A stretch of 37,265 nt of DNA from contig CAMVHR010000030.1 in the NCBI GenBank assembly GCA_947167345.1, forward strand, positions 1-37,265, written 5' to 3'. The notes beneath the pieces are model-generated. The model saw only the letters and a program-made list of their open reading frames with translations, had not been told where the DNA came from and made no database searches. The stretch is from an uncultured Treponema sp. (lineage in GTDB: Bacteria > Spirochaetota > Spirochaetia > Treponematales > Treponemataceae). How positions within the stretch are numbered: the first letter of the stretch is position 1; every line of letters starts with the position of its first letter. Made by a program: the position numbers and the translations under genes. Positions 9,664 to 17,076 of the stretch are shown here, in pieces.

Positions 9664-10758
9664 TTAAATTTTCTCGTAATTGAATCCAGGAAACTTATTG
9701 TCGTTGGCAAGGAAATATGCCCACATGTCTTTGTAAAACGACTCACTAGGGAATTCTTTTATTATCTCACTCAAAGCTTCTGCATAAACATCAATATTGA
9801 AGAATTCATGCAGCTGTGCATGAGACTCTATGTAGTTCCAGCCAGTAAGGATTTCATAAATCGAAAGAACACCATTGTAATTCGGATCAGGATTGTAAGA
9901 ACGGTCTCCGTTTGATTCCTTTTCATAAATGTAGCGCTTAATGTAACCAGTATCTTCTCCAGTAAGGCGTGCAAGGCTTTCAATTGCCTCAGCAGGATTC
10001 GTCACATAATCTTTGTAAGCCCTAATCTGGCCTTTGAGGTATGCTTTGTACGCATCCTTGTTCTTGTCAAAAGAAGGACTGTATGCATACTGTCTGCAGC
10101 AAACATAATCTTTCTGGAGCTGGGTAAGGTGGAACAAGTGTTCAAGCCCTATCGAACGAGCTGCATCAAGATACTCAGAAGAAATGAGTCCAATATCCAG
10201 AGTGCCCTTTGCTACTGCTGCAGAAATCGAAGGATAGCCATCGATAATCCTATAATTTATATCTTCGCCAACCTTATAGCCGTAATAATTGCCAAGAGAA
10301 GCTTTGGAAACCATTTCTGCCGTCGAAAGATGGATGACACCGATTGTCTTGCCTTTCCAGTTTTTGGGATCACGCAGAAATTCCGCATCCTCTTTTCTTG
10401 CCACAACCTCCATTCCACCAGAAAGAGTTCCAGCAAAAATCGTAACATTTGCACCCTGTGCCCCGTAACTGATTGGCGGTATAATCTGCTCATAGGCGGC
10501 ATCAAGCTTTCCGGCTGTCAGAGCCTCGGGAGTACCTATCATTTCCAGCGTTATGTAGTTTGGCTTGAATTTATATGCTTCAAAATACCCTTTTTCCTGA
10601 GCAATCTGTATGAGTGGATTGACCACCTTGTTTGGCGTAACAGCAATGTTGAATGAAAGATATTCATCCTGATTTTTTTTACCGCCGCAAGACGTAAAAA
10701 GAGTTCCCAACAGCAAAAGGGTACCTGTTGCCAAAGCAAAAGATTTTTTAACATTCAT
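9664..10758 (-). CDS. ABC transporter substrate-binding lipoprotein, NitT/TauT (NMT1/SsuA-like) type
   Basis: A 364-residue lipoprotein: MNVKKSF, a hydrophobic stretch and the lipobox LFTSC with the acylated Cys at residue 24. The mature part begins with IAVTPNKVVNPLIQIAQEKGYFEAY, the usual start of nitrate/sulfonate/taurine or thiamine-precursor binding proteins. GTPEALTAGKLDAAY and GVIHLSTAEMVSKASL follow in the order expected for this fold. It should capture a small anionic or heteroatom-containing organic solute outside the membrane. The ATG at 10758 is chosen because AAGGAG is 9 nt upstream and the signal peptide then begins correctly. It lies between the permease and the NifD-like gene, so the importer and reductase-like genes are one transcription unit. 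Substrate unknown. Confidence 0.9.
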   Translation of the reverse strand: MNVKKSFALATGTLLLLGTLFTSCGGKKNQDEYLSFNIAVTPNKVVNPLIQIAQEKGYFEAYKFKPNYITLEMIGTPEALTAGKLDAAYEQIIPPISYGAQGANVTIFAGTLSGGMEVVARKEDAEFLRDPKNWKGKTIGVIHLSTAEMVSKASLGNYYGYKVGEDINYRIIDGYPSISAAVAKGTLDIGLISSEYLDAARSIGLEHLFHLTQLQKDYVCCRQYAYSPSFDKNKDAYKAYLKGQIRAYKDYVTNPAEAIESLARLTGEDTGYIKRYIYEKESNGDRSYNPDPNYNGVLSIYEILTGWNYIESHAQLHEFFNIDVYAEALSEIIKEFPSESFYKDMWAYFLANDNKFPGFNYEKI

Positions 10759-10802
10759 AGTAATTAACTCCTTACACATTTAGATGGCAAACCGAAGTTG
10801 CC

Positions 10803-11744
10803 TTAGTATTTCCATTTTATAAGTTTCTTTTTAGCCGTATTTATGACTCCGTTTAAGATTGTGACAACAAAGCCAATGAAGAATATTCCTGCAATAGCCT
10901 TCGTGTAGTTTGCATAGTTGAGCGACATGCGCACATAAAATCCCATTCCGCTGTCAGCACCAAGCATTTCAGCAGCAGTAAGCGTCATAAGGGCAGAAGC
11001 AAGCTGAATTGGAAGTCCGTTGATAATTCGAGGCAAATTGAACGGAATAATAATCCTGAACAAAATGACTGGTGTTGAAAGATTGAGTACTTTCGCAGAA
11101 TTCACGATTTTTCCTTCGACAAAGGCAGTATTGTTGATTGAGCCCATGAAGGAACTCCAAAAGTTCGTAAGAAAAATCACGAAAATTGATGCCATTCGGA
11201 ATGTTGGCATTATCAGAACCACATAAGGCGTGTAAATAAGCGGAGGTACTGTTGAAACAGCCTTTGCAATCGGATACACAGCCTTCGTAAGACGGGAATT
11301 CCATCCAACGAGGGTTCCGAGAATAACAGCACTCGCTATTGCACTGGTCATGCCGACAATCAAAAGATACATTGAGCTGAAAAAACCTGTGACTATAAGT
11401 TTCCAGTCCTGCACGAACACATGGAATACATTTTCAAGAGCCGGAACGAACACAAACGGAAAAAGATTCAGCCTGGACACAAGAAATTCCCATATAAAGG
11501 CAACAAAAAAGACGAAACCCGCAATGTCCCTTGCAGACCGCCATTTTTTTTCGTTCCGTGACTGAAACAAGAAGAACAGTTCCGAGGCACAAAGGACAAC
11601 TGAAAAAACAAACGGACTTTTCAAGCCAATTCGCATTTCTGCAGCATACTTACTTGGCAGCAAAAAACAGGCAAATGTGAGTACGAAAAACAAATTCGCG
11701 GCATTAAAAACTACATCACGCAAAACCTTTCTTTTTTCAATCAT
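10803..11744 (-). CDS. ABC transporter permease, NitT/TauT type
   Basis: A 313-residue inner-membrane permease with about 6-7 helices. The binding-protein-dependent transport motif is near the C-terminus ([20 protein letters not shown], then [14 protein letters not shown]), close to the EAA-loop pattern of SsuC/TauC permeases. [17 protein letters not shown] is the conserved segment of the core domain. The ATG overlaps the ATPase stop (ATGA), and GGAGGTGA lies 8 nt upstream. The binding-protein gene starts 44 nt downstream. Together with the ATPase and lipoprotein it forms a complete importer. Confidence 0.92.
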   Translation of the reverse strand: MIEKRKVLRDVVFNAANLFFVLTFACFLLPSKYAAEMRIGLKSPFVFSVVLCASELFFLFQSRNEKKWRSARDIAGFVFFVAFIWEFLVSRLNLFPFVFVPALENVFHVFVQDWKLIVTGFFSSMYLLIVGMTSAIASAVILGTLVGWNSRLTKAVYPIAKAVSTVPPLIYTPYVVLIMPTFRMASIFVIFLTNFWSSFMGSINNTAFVEGKIVNSAKVLNLSTPVILFRIIIPFNLPRIINGLPIQLASALMTLTAAEMLGADSGMGFYVRMSLNYANYTKAIAGIFFIGFVVTILNGVINTAKKKLIKWKY

Positions 11745-12556
11745 ATAGATTCACCTCCAGGCTGAACGACATTATGGTCTCCTTCGTAGAACAGGTTTTT
11801 CAGCTTGTCGTTTATCTCGCTGTATTCCTTGCACATGTAGACATCTTTTCGTGTCCTTGGACGGGGTATTTTCACATCAATAACTTCGTGAATTTCCTTA
11901 GGCAGCATGAACACGATTCTGTCAGCAAGGAAAATTGCCTCACTCAAATCATGAGTGACAAATATGACGGTCTTTTTCTTTTCATCAGTCCGCCACAGTT
12001 TCAAAAGAAGTTCCTGCAAGTTCTCGCGGATTTTTGCATCAAGAGCACCAAAAGGTTCGTCCATCAGCAGGATTTTCGGATTGCAGGCAAGTGCGCGTGC
12101 AATTGCAACTCGCTGCTGCATTCCTCCTGAGAGCAGTCCAGGAAGCTTGTTCTCAAAGCCTTTTAAATCAACTTTTTCCAAAAATTCCTGAGCTATTTCA
12201 AGAGATTCCTTTTTGCTCAATTTGCGTGTTTTTTTGTTCGTTTCATATACAGCAAATGCAATGTTCTGCTTTGCCGTCATCCACGGAAAAAGAGAATAGT
12301 GCTGAAAAACTACGGCACGTTCTGTCCCTGGACCAGTCACTTGCTTTCCGTTTATGAGTACTTCACCCGACGAAGCCTTGTTCAGCCCTTCAAGCACACT
12401 GAGCAAAGTTGATTTTCCACAACCAGAAGAACCGACAATACAAATGAATTCCCCTTCGTTTATGGAAAGATTTATATCTTTGAGAGCTGTATATGAAATC
12501 TCATCGTTTTCATAAGTCAAGTTAAGGTTTTTGATTTCGATTATCGACTCACTCAT
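11741..12556 (-). CDS. ABC transporter ATP-binding protein, NitT/TauT type
   Basis: A 271-residue ATPase with all motifs: Walker [10 protein letters not shown] (about 42-50), Q-loop [11 protein letters not shown], signature [15 protein letters not shown], Walker [13 protein letters not shown] and H-loop [10 protein letters not shown]. The Q-loop 'FPWMT' and the [18 protein letters not shown] tail are typical of SsuB/TauB/NrtD ATPases. It is the first gene of the six-gene operon. The start at 12556 is chosen over the upstream in-frame codon at 12580 because GGGAGGAG lies directly upstream. It energises import by the permease encoded next. Confidence 0.94.
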   Translation of the reverse strand: MSESIIEIKNLNLTYENDEISYTALKDINLSINEGEFICIVGSSGCGKSTLLSVLEGLNKASSGEVLINGKQVTGPGTERAVVFQHYSLFPWMTAKQNIAFAVYETNKKTRKLSKKESLEIAQEFLEKVDLKGFENKLPGLLSGGMQQRVAIARALACNPKILLMDEPFGALDAKIRENLQELLLKLWRTDEKKKTVIFVTHDLSEAIFLADRIVFMLPKEIHEVIDVKIPRPRTRKDVYMCKEYSEINDKLKNLFYEGDHNVVQPGGESI

Positions 12557-12662
12557 GTTCTCCTCCCAGCACACATTCATATATATATATTTTTTCTAAA
12601 ACTTTGCCTAATACAATTTTCCTTTATGGGGAATAGCTTTTTCTTATAGCTCTGAGTAAGTG
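12557..12662 (-). promoter_or_regulatory. Leader/promoter region of the nitrogenase-like operon
   Basis: This stretch lies between the terminator of the flavin reductase gene and the first operon gene and must hold the operon's control elements. It contains an AT dinucleotide run (about 12577-12590) and an inverted TTCC/GGAA pair with a 7-nt spacer (12619-12633). I find no convincing -35/-10 pair and no GG-N10-GC sigma54 site. That is compatible with an activator-dependent promoter, but this is inference. Confidence 0.3.
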
Positions 12663-12702
12663 AAAAAAAAAGTGCCGCAAGCACTGCTCATGCTTACGGC
12701 AC
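12663..12702 (-). terminator. Rho-independent terminator of the flavin reductase gene
   Basis: The arms GTGCCGCAAGCA (12672-12683) and TGCTTACGGCAC (12691-12702) pair over 12 positions with one C/A mismatch around a 7-nt loop. A-runs flank both sides, so on the minus strand the hairpin is followed by nine T. It could also work on the plus strand. It separates the flavin reductase transcript from the nitrogenase-like operon. Confidence 0.85.
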
Positions 12703-12725
12703 AAAAAAAATTCTACAAAGTCTTC

Positions 12726-13286
12726 TTATTTTTTTAGGGCAAGCCCATCTTTAAATGCTGTTCCAACAGCCTGTCCTAGTTTCAGATACTTGTGGCTTAC
12801 AGGATCATAAGTTATCGGCTCCACCTTTGCGGCATCAATCTTACCGTCAGTAAGCACGCTTTCTTCAGCACTTACGTTTACAATGTCACCAACCATGTAA
12901 CCAGACTTTTCATCGTAGCTTACAAGGGTACATTCAAGGCACATAGGCAACTCATTAATTACAGGTGCATCTACAACAGCACTCTTTGTTACAGTCCATC
13001 CGGCAGTCTCAATCTTATTACTTACATTGTTTCCAGAAACAACACCCACATAATCACAAGGAACAACATTTTTTGCATCTGCCATGCTTACTGTAAATGC
13101 TTTTTTAGCAAGAATATTCTTTACAGTCTTGTGTTCAGGGCTAAGGCAAATTCCAATCTGATTCGTATCATGAATTCCACCCCATGCAGCATTCATGGCA
13201 TCAGGAGTGCCGTTCTCGTCATAAGTAGCAATAATAAGAACCGGCATAGGGAACATATAAGTCTGCTTTCCAAAATCTTTCTTCAT
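12726..13286 (-). CDS. Flavin reductase-like (flavoredoxin family) FMN-binding protein
   Basis: A 186-residue protein of the split-barrel flavin reductase fold. The N-terminal PMPVLIIATYDENGTPDAMNAAWGG is the typical FMN-binding start, followed by ICLSPEHKTVKNILAKKAFTVSMA, the segment that contacts flavin phosphate and ring. These proteins transfer electrons via FMN, or reduce flavins. The ATG follows a GAGG site by 9 nt and there is a good promoter upstream. A strong terminator downstream makes it a single-gene unit, so any link with the nitrogenase-like operon is only proximity. Confidence 0.88.
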   Translation of the reverse strand: MKKDFGKQTYMFPMPVLIIATYDENGTPDAMNAAWGGIHDTNQIGICLSPEHKTVKNILAKKAFTVSMADAKNVVPCDYVGVVSGNNVSNKIETAGWTVTKSAVVDAPVINELPMCLECTLVSYDEKSGYMVGDIVNVSAEESVLTDGKIDAAKVEPITYDPVSHKYLKLGQAVGTAFKDGLALKK

Positions 13287-13306
13287 ATTATATACCTCTT
13301 TTTGTC

Positions 13307-13335
13307 AGAATATTATTTCTACAGACACAAGTCAA
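13307..13335 (-). promoter_or_regulatory. Promoter of the flavin reductase gene
   Basis: TTGACT (13335 to 13330), a 17-nt spacer and TATTCT (13312 to 13307) on the minus strand. Predicted start near 13300 gives a short leader with the GAGG site. Confidence 0.5.
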
Positions 13336-13354
13336 GACATGAATGAAGCTACTT

Positions 13355-13381
13355 TTGCAAACACTCCTTTCATGCTACACT
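13355..13381 (+). promoter_or_regulatory. Promoter abutting the ABC-F start codon
   Basis: TTGCAA (13355-13360) and TACACT (13376-13381) with a short 15-nt spacer. The -10 box ends 7 nt before the ATG at 13389, with no Shine-Dalgarno sequence in between. Weaker than the others in this class because of the spacer. Confidence 0.4.
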
Positions 13382-13388
13382 AAGTGGC

Positions 13389-15308
13389 ATGAATCTGTTA
13401 TCTGTAAACAATTTGACAAAAATAGGTAGGGAACAGCCACTTTTTACCGGCGTAACATTCGGCATTGACGAAGGCAACAAGGTTGCACTCATAGGACGTA
13501 ACGGAACCGGAAAATCAACCCTTCTAAACACAATAGCAGGAGTCCTGCAGCCGGATGACGGAACGGTAGTCATAAACAAAGCCTCTGGAGTTTCATACCT
13601 CCCGCAAAATCCGCAGTACAACAAAAACGATACCATAAAGGCACACATATTCAAATCAAAATCTCCAAAGCTGGAAATAATCCGTCAATATGAAGAAATC
13701 TGCTCACAAATGGAACAGGGCATGACCGACGGGCTTCAAAAACAGTTCGACGACCTTACGCTTAAAATGGAAAACGGTAATTTATGGAACTACGAGGCAC
13801 AGGTAAAATCAATTCTTTCAGTACTGGGCATAAACGACATGAACCGCTCCATGGGGGAACTTTCAGGCGGCATGATAAAAAAAGTGGCACTTGCACAGGT
13901 TCTTGTCGAAGACACAAAACTGCTGCTGCTTGACGAACCTACAAACCATCTGGACATTACCACAATCAGCTGGTTGCAGGACTATCTTGCAGAAACAAAG
14001 AGAGCAGTCCTCATGGTCACTCATGACCGCTATTTTCTTGATGCCGTGTGCAATCACATATACGAGCTTGCACGCAACAAAATCAAGCTCTACATAGGAA
14101 ACTATTCCCTTTATCTTGAAAAAAAGGAAACCGAAGCAGAAATAGAAGCAAACACAGAACGAAGGATAGAATCAGTCCTGCGTGTAGAACGAGACTGGCT
14201 TATGAGGGGACCTTGTGCGCGAGGAACAAAGGCAAAGGCGCGAATCCAACATGACATGGCACTTATAAACAGGGAAAAATTTCAGGCTGACAAGGGCTTT
14301 ACCTTTGAAGTGGCAGGCAGGCGGCTTGGTGGAAAAATCCTTGAACTGCATGGCATTACAAAAAACTATCAGAAAGGCTTTGCAGAACAAAATGAAGGCA
14401 AAACATTCCCAGTTCTAAAGAACTTCAGCTATAGCTTTAACAAAGGCGAAAAAATAGGAATTTTCGGAGATAACGGAAGCGGCAAATCGACTTTACTCAA
14501 TATAATCACACAGTCCATACAGCCAGACGAAGGATATATCGTAATGGGACAGAATACTTCAATCGCCTATTATCAGCAAAATCCTACATTCAAGAATCTT
14601 GACCAGACAGTTCTTGAATATGTAAAGGAAGCCGCCGAAGTAATGCAGATGAATGACGGAACAACGCTCAGTGCAACTCTGTTTCTTGAACAATTTGGTT
14701 TTGAAGGCAAGATTCAGTATTCTCCAGTAAGTTCACTCAGCGGAGGCGAACGCAAAAGGTTGTTTTTAGTGCGGTTACTTTTAAGCAATCCGAATTTTCT
14801 GATTCTTGACGAACCTACAAACGACTTTGACATCTTTACAATGAATATCCTTGAACAATTTCTTATGGGCTTTAAGGGATGTCTTTTAATTGTAAGTCAT
14901 GACCGGTATTTTATGGATAAAGTTGCAGACACACTTTTTATTCTTGAAGAAGACGGAAGCGTTTCAGGTTATGTAGGCAAATGTTCAGAATACATTGAGT
15001 ACAGAAAGATGAAAATGGCAGAAGCAGCAGAAAATGAAGCAAAGAAACACACAGAAGCCAGAACCGCAACTGTCACTCAGAACAAAGACAGCAACAAACC
15101 TAGAAAGAGGACATTCAAAGAACAAAAAGAATTTGAAAGTCTTGAAGCTGAAATTGCAGAGCTAGAAGAAAAAAAATCTGCCCTTGAAACGGAGATGAGC
15201 AGCCCTGACTACGAAAAGGCCACAGCAGCAGGTGAAGAATACAAAACTGTCAGCCAACAGCTTGAAAATGACTACGAAAGATGGGAAACACTTGCTGAAT
15301 TGTCATGA
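13389..15308 (+). CDS. ABC-F family ATPase, Uup-like
   Basis: A 639-residue soluble protein with two ABC domains and no membrane segments. Domain 1 has GRNGTGKST, LSGGMIKKVALAQ and LLLLDEPTNHLD; domain 2 has GDNGSGKST, LSGGERKRLFLVR and FLILDEPTNDFD. The interdomain linker (about 240-310) is charged, and the last 70 residues are a predicted coiled coil (KEQKEFESLEAEIAELEEKK), the C-terminal extension of Uup-type proteins. ABC-F proteins act on ribosomes or on branched DNA intermediates (Uup). The translation start is probably leaderless. The following gene begins 52 nt downstream and may be co-transcribed. Confidence 0.92.
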   Translation: MNLLSVNNLTKIGREQPLFTGVTFGIDEGNKVALIGRNGTGKSTLLNTIAGVLQPDDGTVVINKASGVSYLPQNPQYNKNDTIKAHIFKSKSPKLEIIRQYEEICSQMEQGMTDGLQKQFDDLTLKMENGNLWNYEAQVKSILSVLGINDMNRSMGELSGGMIKKVALAQVLVEDTKLLLLDEPTNHLDITTISWLQDYLAETKRAVLMVTHDRYFLDAVCNHIYELARNKIKLYIGNYSLYLEKKETEAEIEANTERRIESVLRVERDWLMRGPCARGTKAKARIQHDMALINREKFQADKGFTFEVAGRRLGGKILELHGITKNYQKGFAEQNEGKTFPVLKNFSYSFNKGEKIGIFGDNGSGKSTLLNIITQSIQPDEGYIVMGQNTSIAYYQQNPTFKNLDQTVLEYVKEAAEVMQMNDGTTLSATLFLEQFGFEGKIQYSPVSSLSGGERKRLFLVRLLLSNPNFLILDEPTNDFDIFTMNILEQFLMGFKGCLLIVSHDRYFMDKVADTLFILEEDGSVSGYVGKCSEYIEYRKMKMAEAAENEAKKHTEARTATVTQNKDSNKPRKRTFKEQKEFESLEAEIAELEEKKSALETEMSSPDYEKATAAGEEYKTVSQQLENDYERWETLAELS

Positions 15309-15360
15309 CAGGCTGTATATTAGGAATAACAAGAATTTAAATGGGAGACTCTGAGCACAA

Positions 15361-17016
15361 ATGAAAAGAAAGCTTGTATTTTCAAAAAACGGTAATATTT
15401 ATCTGGATACATACATGACGCAGAGTGCCTTTTCAAAAGCCAGACTTTCCTTGCGTCTTACCGAGAACGGTTTTATTGCCACTAAAAACGATGACGGATG
15501 GAGTTTTTCAAACTGGTTCTTTTCGGGAACAAAGCTAGAGGAAGGCTCCGAATCAACACCAGAAGCCGTTCTGCTGGAAGGAGCAGGATTCAGCGGATTA
15601 ACGCTTAAAGATTTTTTTGACACACAAGACAATACCCGCCAGTATTTTGCAAGCACATTGGTATGCAGTGCAATTGAAAGTGCAATAAAGCAGAATGTTC
15701 CACTTAATGCCATAGGCGCGGGTGGCATCGTAATTTCATCAGAATTTGAACGCATAATATTTGTTCCGTTTGATTTATATGAAATGGCATCCCAATGTGC
15801 AGGAACAGAAACATACGCATTATCAGAAGGGCTGTACATCAACAAAGCCCTCAAAAAAAATGCGGCATTAAGGTTTACACAGGCTGCCATTACATACAAA
15901 GTGCTTACAGGCAACTTGCCGTTTACACAGATGAACGAAGAACTTAGGGAAGAAGATTACAAAGACCACAATTACATTCCAGTATCACAGAAAGTTTGGT
16001 CACTGAATCAAAACATTGCACAAGCTGTTGACAACGGTCTGCAGGCGACTTCTCATGAGTCTGCTTCTGAAAACTACACTCCGTTTCCGATTGAAGACTT
16101 ATACAGGGAACTTGGCATAACACCCGATGGACAGCCGGCACCAGTCATTCGCAAAACAAACATTTCAAATGAAAAATTTGAAGAAGAGGTTCAGAAAAAA
16201 CAAAAAAGATTTCAGCAGCAGCTTAAGGTAAAACGCTGGTTCCGCCATAACAAAACAGGTATAGGCATTGCAAGCATTGCAATGGTTGCAATGCTTGCAG
16301 TAGCAGGAACACTCATAAACGGCATAATGCAACAGCCGACAACAAGAGGGCTTACATCATTTGAAACCGTACAGATGTTTTACAGTGCCGTAAACAATAC
16401 TGACACGGCAAGTGCAAAATCCAGCTCAAACTGCAAGAGCGCAAACACTCTCATAGACATGCTAAGCACAATATACGTTGCCTCAAAAACAAGAAGTGCC
16501 TATAATTTTAAAGACAAGACAGTTTCACCGGCAGAATGGTTTCAGTTCAATTATGACGGAAGCTATTCAATATATGGTCTGACACAGTTCTTTATTGAAA
16601 GTAAAAAAGGCAACCTGTTTTATACTGCCCCAGCACGAAACACATTCCCCAAACCTATTTCAGAAGAATTTCCCGACATAAAAAATAAAGACAAGGAAGA
16701 AGTCACTGTCACCTACTATCTTGTTTACAATGAAGGAGACGGCTCTCTTTTTGCAGAAGAAAAAGAAGACAAACTAATCCTTACCTTTACAGGCAACAGG
16801 TGGGTAATTACAGGCATTCAGCAGAATACCGGTAAAGTAACAAAAATTGACTACAAGGCATTCGTTCAAGAATATAACGAAGTTCTTAAGCAGGAAGGCA
16901 ACGACATCCTTAAGACAGCAAAACACCTAAACAAGTCTTATGCGTGGATTCCTACTAATTCTGAACTGCTGGAAGCTTCCAATAAAATAAAAACACAGAA
17001 CGGAAGTTTTAACTGA
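15361..17016 (+). CDS. Membrane protein with degenerate protein-kinase-like cytoplasmic region
   Basis: I do not recognise a named family. The 551 residues divide into a cytoplasmic part (1-298), one membrane helix (about 299-321, TGIGIASIAMVAMLAVAGTL) and an extracytoplasmic C-terminal domain (about 330-551). In the first part, ERIIFVPFDLYEM (130-142) and LRFTQAAITYKVLTGNLPF (170-188) resemble the C-lobe of Ser/Thr kinases, where 'ALGVLLYELLTGxxPF' is common. No HRD, DFG or VAIK-like catalytic motifs are visible, so if related it is a pseudokinase. A basic segment (KKQKRFQQQLKVKRWFRHNK) precedes the helix, consistent with inside orientation. The only GGAG is 13 nt before the ATG, so initiation is weak or coupled to the ABC-F gene. 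Confidence 0.7.
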   Translation: MKRKLVFSKNGNIYLDTYMTQSAFSKARLSLRLTENGFIATKNDDGWSFSNWFFSGTKLEEGSESTPEAVLLEGAGFSGLTLKDFFDTQDNTRQYFASTLVCSAIESAIKQNVPLNAIGAGGIVISSEFERIIFVPFDLYEMASQCAGTETYALSEGLYINKALKKNAALRFTQAAITYKVLTGNLPFTQMNEELREEDYKDHNYIPVSQKVWSLNQNIAQAVDNGLQATSHESASENYTPFPIEDLYRELGITPDGQPAPVIRKTNISNEKFEEEVQKKQKRFQQQLKVKRWFRHNKTGIGIASIAMVAMLAVAGTLINGIMQQPTTRGLTSFETVQMFYSAVNNTDTASAKSSSNCKSANTLIDMLSTIYVASKTRSAYNFKDKTVSPAEWFQFNYDGSYSIYGLTQFFIESKKGNLFYTAPARNTFPKPISEEFPDIKNKDKEEVTVTYYLVYNEGDGSLFAEEKEDKLILTFTGNRWVITGIQQNTGKVTKIDYKAFVQEYNEVLKQEGNDILKTAKHLNKSYAWIPTNSELLEASNKIKTQNGSFN

Positions 17017-17038
17017 CAAATATACAAATTTTGTCATA

Positions 17039-17067
17039 TTGACTATAAAAGCGAATGTTGCTACAAT
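17039..17067 (+). promoter_or_regulatory. Promoter abutting the carboxyltransferase start codon
   Basis: TTGACT (17039-17044), a 17-nt spacer and TACAAT (17062-17067). The -10 ends 9 nt before the ATG at 17077, so the leader would be 0-3 nt. No ribosome-binding site is present. Confidence 0.6.
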
Positions 17068-17076
17068 CCAAGTTAT

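Noticed and set aside
6393-12556. Calling the cluster a nitrogen-fixing nif operon
   Set aside because: nifH, nifB and nifEN are absent, the cofactor His position is Asn by eye alignment, and an importer is co-encoded. N2 fixation is not supported.
12726-13286. Flavin reductase as the electron donor of the nitrogenase-like operon
   Set aside because: It has its own promoter and a strong terminator lies between the two units; proximity alone is too weak for a functional link.
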